Assembly: GCA_023389575.1 (NCBI GenBank)
Contig: JAEWEG010000018.1
Span: 244,274-308,273 of the forward strand
DNA from: Chloroflexota bacterium
GTDB lineage: Bacteria > Chloroflexota > Chloroflexia > Thermomicrobiales > UBA6265
DNA: 64,000 nucleotides
Reading direction: 5' to 3'
Shown: one piece after another, positions 19,951 through 29,356 of the stretch
How the letters are laid out: each line of letters opens with the position of its first letter
How positions within the stretch are numbered: the first letter of the stretch is position 1
Translations under genes and position numbers: made by a program
Notes under the pieces: generated by a model
What the model saw: the letters and a program-made list of their open reading frames with translations, nothing else
What the model was told of the DNA's origin: nothing
The model's database searches: none

Positions 19951-22272
19951 ATGCCTCCGATGCCTTTGACGATCACTCCACAACGCGTCTCTCTCCTCGA
20001 CGCAATCCGGGATTCCAGCAACCGTCCGGAAACCGCTTCCGGCCGAGAGGAACTCATCGCGCCCATCGACCCGGAACCCGTCGTCCTCGATGCCATCGCC
20101 AGGCTGGACGAGGCGCTCAGCCCCAACCTGACCCCGGCCAACATCGAGCTCATCAGCCGGGCGGTTCGTCTCGCCTATCACGCGCACGATGGCGTCGTCC
20201 GGAAGTCGGGCGAGCCGTACATCGTCCATCCCATCGAAACGGTCACCATCCTGGCCCGCATGCAGCTCGACGCCGAAACGCTCGCCGGCGGTGTGCTCCA
20301 CGATGTCGTCGAGGATACGGATGTCACGCACGACGATCTCGAGAACGAGTTCGGGCCACGCGTCGCCAACCTGGTCGATGGCGTCACCAAGCTCGGACAA
20401 ATCCCCTGGGCCGGGGAGATTGGCGATGGACGCGAGAAGGCCGCCCGCGAGAAGGAACAGCAGGCCGAGAGCCTCCGGAAGATGTTCCTCGCCATGGTCG
20501 ACGACATCGGCGTGGTCCTGATCAAGCTCGCCGACCGCCTCCATAACATGCGTACCCTGGGCTCCATGCCTCGCGAGAAGCAGGTACGGATCGCCCAGCA
20601 AACCATGGAGATTTATGCTCCACTCGCCAATCGACTCGGTATCTGGCAGGTCAAGTCTGAACTCGAAGACTTGGCCTTTCGCTATTTGCAGCCGGATGAA
20701 TACGCGCGGATAACTCAGGACCTCGATGAACGCGGCAAGGGCAGCCAGCAGTACATCGATGTCGTGACCAGGGAACTCGGCGCGATGCTGGAGGCCTCCG
20801 GCATCAAGGCCGAAATGACCGGCCGCAAGAAGCACATCTACTCGATCCATCGCAAGATGAACCGCAAGTCTCGCCCGTTCGAGGAGATCTACGACGTCAT
20901 CGGCATCCGCATCATCGTGGACACGGTCCAGGAGTGCTACAGCGTGCTCGGCATCGTCCACAGCCGCTGGCATCCGATTCCGGGTGAAATCGACGACTAC
21001 ATCGCCACGCCGAAGGAGAGCATGTACCAGAGCCTCCACACGGCGGTCATCGGGCCGGATGCCCACGCGGTCGAAATCCAGATTCGCACCCGCGAGATGC
21101 ACCAGGTCGCCGAGTACGGCATCGCCGCCCACTGGCGCTACAAGGAAGGCGGCAAGGGAGACCAGAAGCTCGAGGCCAAGGTCGCCTGGCTCCGGCAGTT
21201 GATGGACTGGCGCGACGAGGTCGCCGACGCCGAGGAGTTCGTCGAGTCCCTCAAGTCCGACGTCTTCCAGGAGATGGTCTACTGTTTCTCCCCCGCCGGT
21301 GACATCTACGAGCTTCCCAACGGCGCCACCCCGGTCGACTTCGCCTATCGCATCCATACCCAGGTCGGCCATCACTGCATCGGCGCCACCGTCAACGGCC
21401 AGATGGTGCCGCTGGACTACAAGCTGCAGAACGGTCAGGTCGTCAAGATCAAGACCAGCAAGACGGTCAGCGGTCCCCGGCGCGACTGGCTCCAGGCAAA
21501 CGCCGGCTACGTGAAGACGGCTTCCGCCCGCGAGAAGATTCGCCAGTGGTTCCGCCGCCAGGAGCGCGACGAGAACATCGCCCAGGGCAAGGAAATCCTG
21601 GAGCGCGAACTTCGCCGCCTTGGCCTCGACATGAAGCTGGAAGACGTGCTCCAGCGCTTCCCTCGGTTCAACAAACTCGACGACTTCCTGGCTTCCATCG
21701 GTTACGGTGGAGTCTCCGCCCAGCAAATCGTCACCAAACTGGACGAGACCCCAAAGGATGTCTTCCCCGTCAATCCGGTCGTGAAGGCGCCCAGTGCTCC
21801 CGCCCGGGTCGAGGTGATGGGCGCGGGTAACCTGCTCACCATCCAGGCCAACTGTTGCCGCCCGGTTCCCGGCGATCCCATCGTCGGCTACACCACCCGC
21901 GGCCGCGGGGTCGTCTATCACCGCAAGGACTGTATCAACGTCGCCAACCTCCCCGATCCCGAGCGTCTCGTGCCGGTATCCTGGGGCGCGGAAGTCCATG
22001 AAACCCATCCGGTACCGGTACGCATGATCGCGCTGGACAGGGTGGGTTTGCTGCGTGATGTCAGCACCCTCCTCTCCGACGAACGCGTGAACATCCTTTC
22101 CGTGCTGACCCAGACCCATGACGACCGCACGGTAACCCTGCTCCTGACCGTCGAGGTGGAGAGCGTCAATCAGTTGAGCCGCATCATGCACCGCCTCGAA
22201 AGTCTCCGCGACGTGGTCGAGGTCCGCCGCGACGTCTCTTCTGGAGCCTCCCCCCGCGCGCTGGCGAGTTGA
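19951..22272 (+). CDS. rel: Rel/SpoT-family (p)ppGpp synthetase/hydrolase
   Basis: A 773-residue long RelA/SpoT homologue controlling the stringent response. Domain order is: an HD hydrolase domain (about 60-210) with VHP, HDVVEDT near 116 and KLADRLHNMRT, all intact; a synthetase domain (about 270-390) with IDDYIATPKESMYQSLHT near 346; TGS near 440-500; a helical and zinc-finger-like region with NCCRPVPGD near 633; and a C-terminal ACT domain from about 687. In the synthetase domain the charged motif reads GEIDDYIA, that is ExDD, where bifunctional enzymes usually have RxKD. The hydrolase residues nevertheless look complete. A second ATG three codons in is also possible. Confidence 0.95.
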   Translation: MPPMPLTITPQRVSLLDAIRDSSNRPETASGREELIAPIDPEPVVLDAIARLDEALSPNLTPANIELISRAVRLAYHAHDGVVRKSGEPYIVHPIETVTILARMQLDAETLAGGVLHDVVEDTDVTHDDLENEFGPRVANLVDGVTKLGQIPWAGEIGDGREKAAREKEQQAESLRKMFLAMVDDIGVVLIKLADRLHNMRTLGSMPREKQVRIAQQTMEIYAPLANRLGIWQVKSELEDLAFRYLQPDEYARITQDLDERGKGSQQYIDVVTRELGAMLEASGIKAEMTGRKKHIYSIHRKMNRKSRPFEEIYDVIGIRIIVDTVQECYSVLGIVHSRWHPIPGEIDDYIATPKESMYQSLHTAVIGPDAHAVEIQIRTREMHQVAEYGIAAHWRYKEGGKGDQKLEAKVAWLRQLMDWRDEVADAEEFVESLKSDVFQEMVYCFSPAGDIYELPNGATPVDFAYRIHTQVGHHCIGATVNGQMVPLDYKLQNGQVVKIKTSKTVSGPRRDWLQANAGYVKTASAREKIRQWFRRQERDENIAQGKEILERELRRLGLDMKLEDVLQRFPRFNKLDDFLASIGYGGVSAQQIVTKLDETPKDVFPVNPVVKAPSAPARVEVMGAGNLLTIQANCCRPVPGDPIVGYTTRGRGVVYHRKDCINVANLPDPERLVPVSWGAEVHETHPVPVRMIALDRVGLLRDVSTLLSDERVNILSVLTQTHDDRTVTLLLTVEVESVNQLSRIMHRLESLRDVVEVRRDVSSGASPRALAS

Positions 22273-23246
22273 TCTTGGCCAACCCATCCCCGCACCGGCC
22301 CGTCGTCTGCGCCGGTGAAATCCTGATCGACCTCATCGCCAACCCCGGCGACACGCCCCTGACCGCGACCACCTTCGCCATTCGCGAGGGTGGCGCCCCA
22401 ATGAACGCCGCAATTGCCCTTGCTCGTCTTGGCTCGCCCGTTCGCTTCTGTGGCGCTGTCGGCGATGACCAGTTCGGCCAGCGACTCCGCCAGCTAGTCG
22501 AGCGTGAGGGCGCGGACGCCTCCGCAATCCGCGTCATTCCAGGCCAGAACACCTCGATCGCCTACGCCTGGCGCGACGAGCGGGGTGATGGACACTTTCA
22601 GTTGGTTCGCCTCGCCGACCGCATGCTGGCGCCCGCCGACGTCGAAGCGGCTGGTATCGACCAGGCGGCGGTCCTCCTGGTCGGCTCCTGCGCGCTCGCC
22701 GAATCTCCGTCTCGCGAAGCGATCCTGCGCGCCGTCGAGATCGCCGTCGCCAACGACGTGCCGGTCGTCTTCGACGTCAACGTCCGGCCGACCCTCTGGC
22801 CCGGCATGGACGCCCTCCGTGCCGCCTGCGAGCCGATCCTGAACGCCGCCACAGTCCTCAAGCTCAGCCTCGACGACGCCCACCACCTCTGGGGCGTAGA
22901 AACCGCCGTCCAGGCCGCCGAATCGGCGTCGGCGTACGCGCCACACATCCTCGTCGTCACCGATGGGGGCCGTGGGGTCCATTTCGCTGGTTCGGAACCG
23001 GGCCAGCTGCGTCACTACCCCGTCTTCCCGGTCGAGGCCGTCGATCCCACCGGCGCGGGGGATGCCTTCACCGCCGCCCTCATCAGCCGCCTGCGGGAGA
23101 CCGGCTGGAACCCGCCCTCGGACGACGACATCCGCTTCGCGATGGCGGCCGGAGCCCTGGCCACCACCCGCCAGGGAGCGCTGACCGCCCTCCCAACACT
23201 GGCCGAACTCGACCAGTTCCTCTCGAAACACCCCGGCCCCGCCTGA
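22269..23246 (+). CDS. PfkB-family carbohydrate kinase (fructokinase-like)
   Basis: A 325-residue ribokinase-fold sugar kinase. It has the N-terminal GEILIDLIA strand, the GGAPMNAAIALARLG substrate motif (about 42-56), and the signature DPTGAGDAFTAALI near residue 258, which contains the catalytic aspartate and the anion hole. The FREGGAP-like segment and the VFDVNVRPTLWP strand resemble fructokinases of the bacterial sucrose-using type. The start is TTG overlapping the rel stop (TTGA), or the TTG two codons later. No sugar transporter or hydrolase lies nearby, so the substrate is uncertain. Confidence 0.85.
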   Translation: MILANPSPHRPVVCAGEILIDLIANPGDTPLTATTFAIREGGAPMNAAIALARLGSPVRFCGAVGDDQFGQRLRQLVEREGADASAIRVIPGQNTSIAYAWRDERGDGHFQLVRLADRMLAPADVEAAGIDQAAVLLVGSCALAESPSREAILRAVEIAVANDVPVVFDVNVRPTLWPGMDALRAACEPILNAATVLKLSLDDAHHLWGVETAVQAAESASAYAPHILVVTDGGRGVHFAGSEPGQLRHYPVFPVEAVDPTGAGDAFTAALISRLRETGWNPPSDDDIRFAMAAGALATTRQGALTALPTLAELDQFLSKHPGPA

Positions 23247-23379
23247 GTCTCCAGTGTACCCTTCCATCACGGTCAGTCCGCCGGTTCCCGACCGGCGCAT
23301 GGCCGCCTGAGAACGACGAGACGCAATCGACCTGCCGCCGGCCCACGGCGTGCTCGCGATGGAGCCTGGAACCTCACCA

Positions 23380-24192
23380 ATGCCGCAACTCACCGATCCC
23401 GTCGCGATTTCGCTTGGGCCACTGGATATCCGCTGGTACGCCCTGTTCATCCTGCTCGGCATCGTCGCCGCCATCTCGCTCAGCTACTGGCTGGCGGGGC
23501 AACGTGGCCTCGATGGCGGATTCCTGCTCGATATCGCCCCCTGGGTCGTGTTCCTCTCCATCGCCGGCGCCAGGCTCTACTACGTCATGCTGGAGTGGGA
23601 TCGCTTCCGGGATGACCTGCTCGGCGCCATCAACCTTCGCGGTGGCGGGCTCTCCATCCACGGTGCCATCGTCGTCGGCATCATCACCCTCGTCGTCCTC
23701 TGCCGCATGTACGACCAACCGACGCGCCTCTGGATGGACTTGATCGTCCCCGGTGTCGCCATCGGCCAGGCGATCGGCCGCTGGGGCAACTGGGCCAATC
23801 AGGAAGCATTCGGCAAGCCCACCGATCTCCCGTGGGCGGTTACCATCGACCTCGCTCGCCGCCCCTCTGGCTACGAGCAGTACGCGACCTTCCATCCCAC
23901 GTTCCTCTACGAGTCCCTCTTCAACCTGGTGAACGCCGCCGTGCTCTCCTGGCTTGTCCTGCGCGGCCCTCGCCTGGGCTGGCTTCGGTCCGGTGATGTC
24001 GCCGCCATCTACCTGATCGCCTACGGGGTGGCCCGGTTTATCATTGAGCGAATGCGCACGGACAGTCTCTATATCGGCCCGCTCCCGGCGGCGCTTTGGC
24101 TCAGCATGGCCATGATCGCCGGAGGGATCCTGCTGATGGTTCTCTCGCGCACGATCTTCTCCGACGACCAACTCGAAGCCGAGGAGGCCTGA
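23380..24192 (+). CDS. lgt: Prolipoprotein diacylglyceryl transferase
   Basis: About 270 residues with seven hydrophobic segments. Lgt moves a diacylglyceryl group from phosphatidylglycerol to the lipobox cysteine of exported lipoproteins at the membrane. Family motifs are the RWYALFILLGI first helix, GGGLSIHGAI near residue 90, the GQAIGRWGNWANQEAFG signature near 130, and HPTFLYESL. Starts at 23350 (GTG) and 23359 (ATG) are in frame; I use 23380, which gives the short N-terminus usual for Lgt, although its ribosome site is weak. The next gene begins directly after the stop. Confidence 0.93.
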   Translation: MPQLTDPVAISLGPLDIRWYALFILLGIVAAISLSYWLAGQRGLDGGFLLDIAPWVVFLSIAGARLYYVMLEWDRFRDDLLGAINLRGGGLSIHGAIVVGIITLVVLCRMYDQPTRLWMDLIVPGVAIGQAIGRWGNWANQEAFGKPTDLPWAVTIDLARRPSGYEQYATFHPTFLYESLFNLVNAAVLSWLVLRGPRLGWLRSGDVAAIYLIAYGVARFIIERMRTDSLYIGPLPAALWLSMAMIAGGILLMVLSRTIFSDDQLEAEEA

Positions 24193-26100
24193 ATGCTCTC
24201 GAGACAGGGAATCCATCGACTGTTCGCCGTTACCGTACTGGTGTCGTTCCTGCTCGCGTCGTTGCCCGCGAACACCGCCGCCCGAGAGCACATCCTCCAG
24301 GCCGATCCCGTCCCCAACCGCACGCCCATCGACCTCGCCACCGTGCCGGTCACGCCCGACCTGCTTCCGGAACCCGGCTACCAACTCGTCCAGGCGGGAC
24401 GCCTCGACTACTCCTCCATCCAGTACGCGCTGTCCGGCGATGGTCAGCCATCGTCGGGCGACACCGTGCTGGATGACATCGAGGACCAGTTCACCGGCGC
24501 CTACTCCACGATCCTGGGGCTCCACGAGGACCGGGGAGATGCCTCATCCGCCGTCCTCGCCTCCGTGATGACCATGATAGTCGGCTTCGACGACCCCGAA
24601 GCGGCCGAACTCGCCGCGGAGGACATCGCGACTCGACTTGGCCTGGAGGGCGGCGAGTCGATCGGGGATGTCGAAACGTACGACGGTGAGGACGGCATCA
24701 CCGGCATCAGCGTCGCCGACGATCACGTGGTCATCGTGGACTACTCGTTCGACGAGCAGGCCTTTTCCACCCAGCAAAACACCGAGGACTGGACGCCGGA
24801 ATCCGTCGCGGCGCTCGTCGTCGAAACCGCCGACCGGCTCGACGACGCGATCGCTCACGCCGACAGCGACGAGTTCCAGCCTGGCACCGCCGTGCTGACG
24901 GTGGTCGGGCCCGACGCCATCTCCAGCATTCCGTGGTTCTATTTCCCGCTGACGGACCACTATCGCGTCCGGGATGGCGAGGTCCTGCCCTATGGCGGTG
25001 AGCTTTCCGCCGATCTCGAGGATGTCGCGCTCGATGGCATCCAGGACCTCTTCGTCTCCCGCCAGCAACTGGGCGACGATGGGTACGACCATATGGTCGA
25101 TACCACCATCGCCACCTTCGACACCGAGGCCCAGGCCGCCGGGTTCGCGGAATCGCCGCCGGACATCACCTTCCCACCCACCTGGGTCTTCTCGGTCGAT
25201 CTTGGCGAACCCGAGGAGGTCGAAGAGGGGGGGACCATCCAGACCGCTCGCGCCGAGGACGGCGTCGTCGCCACCGGCTACCGCACCGTTCGCGTGACCG
25301 GAACCACGGTTCAGGTCACGCTCTGGCTCGCCAGCGAGAACGCGATCGCCAGCGAGGACGGCATGCTCGAACTCACCAGTCGCCAGTCCGACTGCGTGGA
25401 TGCCAGTCCCGATCCCTGCCCATTCCTCCCCCAGGAGGAATTTCCGGCAGCGGTCGATGCCGACAGCGCCGCAAGTGGCGACTGGCCGGAAGCCACGCCC
25501 CGGGCATCCACCGGTGGAGGAACGGTCCTGGCAGGCCTGGTACACGGCTGGGAACTGGCCCTGCCAGACGACGGTTGGAAAATCACCAGCGTAGAGTTCC
25601 TGAATGGAACCGAGTTCTACGAACTCCAGTCGGGCCGCAGCCTCATCACGATCGAAAGCGTGATTAACCGCGCCGAACGTCCCGAGGACTGCATCCTTGG
25701 CGAAGCTGGCCTGCTCGAGGAACTGGAAGAGCGCTCCGTGATCACCCTCGGCAGCGACGACCCAGCCGAGCGCAAGGCTGGCCGCGAGCAGGATCATGCC
25801 TGGGCGGTTTATACTGTTGAACCGCTCCAGGAGGAACGCGCCGATCAGGAGTACACGGTCCGGATCGATTGCTACACCCTCGTGCCGGGCGATGTCTCGC
25901 TGGTGGTGACCCACAGCGCGCCACGTGACCTCTGGATCGAGGAGCGAGACAAGGGAGAGCGCTTCCGTGCTGGATTGACGCTCCCCGAACCTTCTTCATC
26001 CGTCGCATCCGCGACCACCCCGCCTGAAGGCGACAGGCGGAACTCCGGGAGGACCATGGCAATGGGCATACCGCGAATCTGGATACTCCTGGCGGCCTAG
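24193..26100 (+). CDS. Secreted hypothetical protein with two related halves
   Basis: A 635-residue exported protein whose ATG follows the lgt stop with no gap. Residues 1-31 are a Sec signal peptide with a hydrophobic core (LFAVTVLVSFLLASLP) and an NTAA cleavage region; no lipobox cysteine is present, so it is not itself an obvious Lgt substrate. The mature part is acidic. Two regions (about 85-150 and 278-330) share an LDxIxDxF helix, a DDG or DRGD turn and a later FDxxAxAxxFA helix, suggesting a repeated domain. A third region (about 440-630) differs and holds two cysteines. I do not recognise a family. Confidence 0.7.
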   Translation: MLSRQGIHRLFAVTVLVSFLLASLPANTAAREHILQADPVPNRTPIDLATVPVTPDLLPEPGYQLVQAGRLDYSSIQYALSGDGQPSSGDTVLDDIEDQFTGAYSTILGLHEDRGDASSAVLASVMTMIVGFDDPEAAELAAEDIATRLGLEGGESIGDVETYDGEDGITGISVADDHVVIVDYSFDEQAFSTQQNTEDWTPESVAALVVETADRLDDAIAHADSDEFQPGTAVLTVVGPDAISSIPWFYFPLTDHYRVRDGEVLPYGGELSADLEDVALDGIQDLFVSRQQLGDDGYDHMVDTTIATFDTEAQAAGFAESPPDITFPPTWVFSVDLGEPEEVEEGGTIQTARAEDGVVATGYRTVRVTGTTVQVTLWLASENAIASEDGMLELTSRQSDCVDASPDPCPFLPQEEFPAAVDADSAASGDWPEATPRASTGGGTVLAGLVHGWELALPDDGWKITSVEFLNGTEFYELQSGRSLITIESVINRAERPEDCILGEAGLLEELEERSVITLGSDDPAERKAGREQDHAWAVYTVEPLQEERADQEYTVRIDCYTLVPGDVSLVVTHSAPRDLWIEERDKGERFRAGLTLPEPSSSVASATTPPEGDRRNSGRTMAMGIPRIWILLAA

Positions 26101-26307
26101 ACGGCCCGCCTCCCCACATCCATCGCACCCAGATCGCATGGCGGTACCCGCTACGTGGTTCACTACCCATATCACACGTGAGATACCGTTCCCGTACGGG
26201 AACAACCCCGCCTCCACGATCGCACGCTGGAAGGAATCAGCATAACTACCAACCATTCACACGATGACACCGACGTTATCGAACAGGATTTCGACGAATT
26301 CGACGAC

Positions 26308-27711
26308 GTGTTCGATGACACCGAAGAGACGGACGAGGAATTCGAGAAACGGCATCGCCGCGAATACATCCCCTCCGCTCGCCAGACCGAGAAGGCCCTG
26401 CTGATCTCGGTCGAAACCCAGACCCAGACCTGGGACGCCGCCGAATCCATCGAGGAACTCGCCCGTTTGGCTGAATCCGTCGATGTGGAAGTCGTCGGCT
26501 CCATCTCGCAGCGTCTCGCCCACCCGCATCCCGGCACCTACGTCGGGAAGGGCAAACTGGAGGAGGTCAAGGCACTCCGCGAGGACCTCGACTACGACCT
26601 CGTGATGGTCGATGGCGAACTCACGCCTGGCCAGCAGCGAAACCTCGAGCGCGATCTCGACGTGATGGTCATCGACCGCACGGCCCTGATCCTCGATGTC
26701 TTCGCCCGCCGGGCCCAGACCCATGAGGGGCGCCTTCAGGTCGAACTGGCCCAGTTGCAGTACCGCCTGCCCCGCCTGACCCGGATGTGGACTCACCTCT
26801 CCCGCCAGGGCGTTGGTGGCGTCGGCCTCCGCGGCCCGGGTGAAACGCAGCTCGAGGCCGACCGCCGGGAAGCCCAGAAGCGCATCACCTTCATCAAGGG
26901 GCAGTTGGAGCAGGTCCACCGTCATCGGCAGACCTACCGCGCACGGCGCAAGGAAACCCCGATCGCGGTCGTCTCCCTCGTTGGCTACACCAACGCGGGC
27001 AAGAGCACGCTGCTCAACACGATCACGGGCGCCGGTGTCCTGGCCGTGGACAAGCTGTTCGCGACCCTGGACCCGACCACGCGCCGGATCGCGCTTCCCA
27101 GCGGCAGGGAAGTGCTGCTCACCGACACGGTGGGCTTCATCAACAACCTGCCCACCCAGTTGATCGCCGCGTTCCGCGCGACGCTGGAGGAAATCAGCGA
27201 GGCAACGGTCCTGCTGCATGTGGTCGACGTAACGCATCCCAACGCCGCCGAGCAGGTGCGGACCGTCAACACCACGCTGGAAGACCTTGGCGCCGACGAC
27301 CGTCCCGTGGTTTTCGCGCTGAACAAGATCGACCGGATGACGCCGGAGGAACTGGAATCCCTCGGCGATCGCGCCGCGAAAATCGGGGCTCCCCAGGACT
27401 CCGTGCCGATCTCGGCCCAGAAGGAGATGCACATCGACGCGCTCCTGGCCCGGATTGAAACCGTCCTGGAGCAGGAAGACGCCTTCACGAACGTCGAGCT
27501 GACCATTCCGTTCGACCGCTCCGAGCTGGTGGATAGGTTCCACACGCTTGGCCGGGTCGACCACACGGAGTACAGCGAAGCCGGCACCAACATCACTGGT
27601 TGGTTGCCCGCGCGCGAAATCGGTCGCTTCGAACCGTTCATCCAACGGGTCGCGAACCCCGAGGTCGAATCACCGGTGGAAGACGCCGAAGAGGCAACCT
27701 CCGCCGCATAG
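26308..27711 (+). CDS. hflX: HflX-family GTPase
   Basis: A 467-residue ribosome-associated GTPase. The N-terminal HflX domain has HPGTYVGKGKLEEVK (about 72-86) and the RLQVELAQLQYRLPRL helix, then a GVGLRGPGETQLEADRR motif near residue 170. The G domain has the P-loop GYTNAGKST near 229, DTVGFINNLP near 272 and NKID near 340. HflX splits stalled or 100S ribosomes. GTG 26308 is the first standard start, but it has no ribosome site, and the frame stays open upstream to 26182. A GGAAGGA at 26229-26235 lies six bases before an ATA at 26242, and the intervening sequence is acidic like the rest of the N-terminus. The true start may be upstream. Confidence 0.92.
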   Translation: MFDDTEETDEEFEKRHRREYIPSARQTEKALLISVETQTQTWDAAESIEELARLAESVDVEVVGSISQRLAHPHPGTYVGKGKLEEVKALREDLDYDLVMVDGELTPGQQRNLERDLDVMVIDRTALILDVFARRAQTHEGRLQVELAQLQYRLPRLTRMWTHLSRQGVGGVGLRGPGETQLEADRREAQKRITFIKGQLEQVHRHRQTYRARRKETPIAVVSLVGYTNAGKSTLLNTITGAGVLAVDKLFATLDPTTRRIALPSGREVLLTDTVGFINNLPTQLIAAFRATLEEISEATVLLHVVDVTHPNAAEQVRTVNTTLEDLGADDRPVVFALNKIDRMTPEELESLGDRAAKIGAPQDSVPISAQKEMHIDALLARIETVLEQEDAFTNVELTIPFDRSELVDRFHTLGRVDHTEYSEAGTNITGWLPAREIGRFEPFIQRVANPEVESPVEDAEEATSAA

Positions 27712-27732
27712 CGGACACTCCTCTCAACACAC

Positions 27733-27760
27733 CAGGGCCGGGCACACACGCCCGGCCCTG
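27733..27760 (+). terminator. 11-bp hairpin after hflX
   Basis: CAGGGCCGGGC (27733-27743) and GCCCGGCCCTG (27750-27760) form a perfect 11-bp stem with a six-base loop, 22 bases after the hflX stop. No T-run follows, so it may act as a Rho-independent-like or a stabilising hairpin. Confidence 0.5.
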
Positions 27761-27798
27761 CCCACGCCACCGCACTGCTCACGCGCTTCCCCTCAGTA

Positions 27799-28274
27799 GT
27801 GACAGGCCTCGTGCCTGTCACAAGCGAGCTAGCCCGAAACACGCGCCAACCCCACCCGAACCAATCCCGTCATCCTGAGCGACAGTTCTCCTCCCCGAGT
27901 CGGGGAGGAGTCAGAGGAGGGGCATGAAGGACCCCCGGACGAAGTCCTTCCGCCATCAGGCGGTGCCCAAAAGCGTATTTCCTTGTCGATCAGCTATGGA
28001 ATAGCTGAGCTGTGGGCCAACAGAGCCGAGAACCGCGTACCGCGCCGGGCTCGGACGTGACGCCCCACGCCACCGCTCCTCACGTTCAGCCCACGGTAGG
28101 GGCGAATCCCCGTTCATTCCGGATCGATCCATTCGCGGGCGGAGGGTGTTCACCCGGCCGCTGTCACGCGCGCTTCCGCTCTCCGCGCACGGCAAGATGT
28201 ACGGGGCTACGGCTCCGGCCGCGGACAGCGAATCGTCCCATGCGGGGCGCAGCCGGAGTCTGTAGCCCCTACCG
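27799..28274. repeat. Cluster of intergenic palindromes between hflX and tRNA-Gly
   Basis: The 657-base gap has no convincing gene but carries several perfect hairpins: GTGACAGGC/GCCTGTCAC (27799-27821), CTCCTCCCCG/CGGGGAGGAG (27888-27910), GAAGGAC/GTCCTTC (near 27925-27950), and a larger element with ends CGGTAGGGGC (28094-28103) and GCCCCTACCG (28265-28274), enclosing GGGGCTAC...GTAGCCCC (28203-28269). These look like REP-type elements of more than one family. Confidence 0.6.
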
Positions 28275-28368
28275 GAACGATTCCACAACCCACCGAAACC
28301 ATTCCGGTCAAGCATCGTTAACGAAAGATGTACGGCTCCTTGAAACGGGCTGTACGCCAATCAGACCG

Positions 28369-28443
28369 GTGGGTGTAGCTCAGCTGGCAGAGCCGCTGCC
28401 TTCCAGGCAGAAGGTGTGGGTTCGAATCCCACCACCCGCTCCA
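28369..28443 (+). tRNA. tRNA-Gly(TCC)
   Basis: A 75-base cloverleaf. The acceptor stem pairs GTGGGTG with CACCCGC (one G-U), the D arm is GCTC/GAGC, the anticodon loop is CTTCCAG with anticodon TCC, and the T arm is GTGGG-TTCGAAT-CCCAC. The discriminator is T and CCA is encoded. The first anticodon-stem pair (G-A) is mismatched. Confidence 0.95.
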
Positions 28444-28473
28444 CGAAAAACCTGAAGGAATCAACGAAAACGG

Positions 28474-29223
28474 TCACTCAATTCGAATGGGCGTTTCCGT
28501 GCCTGGGAGAGTTGAGGCTTCACGAAAGGGGAAACCGTCGCCAATCGACCACGTTTGGTCCTGATTGGACCATGCCTTCAGGGCCGAAGCGACCAGCACC
28601 TCGAAGTTCCTGTCGTACGCCTCGATCGAGGTCCCCGCGACAATCACCGAAGCACGCTCCCACGGGCGGTCCTGGGCCAGAAACGCGATCTCCTCGGTCA
28701 TCCATTCCGACCTCAAGACCCCAACCACCTCGGGTCCACCATCCCGGTCAACCCACCGTCGTTCGGCTTCATGGACATCGGCCTGAACCCAGATCGAACC
28801 GTCTATCCAGGGACGGAGATCCGACCGGCTGGCGCCAACGCCTTCGACCACCACCAGGTCCGTCCCGACCGCCACGGTGATTGGACGTCGCCGTCCGTTG
28901 AGATCCGGGCAGGGCGGGAGGTACCGTGCCGCACCGCCCATCCACAGCGGCCGCAGCACACCCTGTATGAGAAGCTCGGTCCAGCCGAAAAAGGAATGAC
29001 CGATCAGGTCATCGGTATGCACAACGGTGGCGTTGGGATGGGCCAGGCACAGCCTCTCGGCCAGGGTGGATTTGCCGCTGCCGGCGCGGCCGTCCACCGC
29101 CAGGATCAGGGGCCGTCCTACCGTGGCGGAAGCCTGTTCCAGGGCCAGGGCGATCAATTCGCCGAACAGCACGATACGCCACGGTCCGGCTGGTGACTCC
29201 CCATCACCGAGCGTGATCGCCAT
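28474..29223 (-). CDS. P-loop nucleoside/uridine kinase-like protein
   Basis: About 249 residues with a P-loop AVDGRAGSGKSTLAERL near residue 43, a HTDDLIGHSFFGWTE segment after it, and VVVEGVGASRSDLRPWID near residue 125. This resembles the uridine kinase / AAA-like small-molecule kinases, with an aspartate pair for phosphoacceptor binding. Neither substrate nor partner is clear. I take ATG 29223 over the in-frame ATG at 29256, because it begins the conserved-looking part. It is on the opposite strand from the adjacent tRNA, whose 3' end is 30 bases away. Confidence 0.75.
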   Translation of the reverse strand: MAITLGDGESPAGPWRIVLFGELIALALEQASATVGRPLILAVDGRAGSGKSTLAERLCLAHPNATVVHTDDLIGHSFFGWTELLIQGVLRPLWMGGAARYLPPCPDLNGRRRPITVAVGTDLVVVEGVGASRSDLRPWIDGSIWVQADVHEAERRWVDRDGGPEVVGVLRSEWMTEEIAFLAQDRPWERASVIVAGTSIEAYDRNFEVLVASALKAWSNQDQTWSIGDGFPFREASTLPGTETPIRIE

Positions 29224-29356
29224 CGTTCCACCCTTGCCTGCTGTCGTCCCTGACACGGGACATAAGGTGCGTTATCCAGATTCTCAACGCTTGCTGAAAC
29301 CAGGGGCCCATTTGGTTGGTTTCAGGATGCCACGTCTCTCGTCCGCCGGCCTCCGC

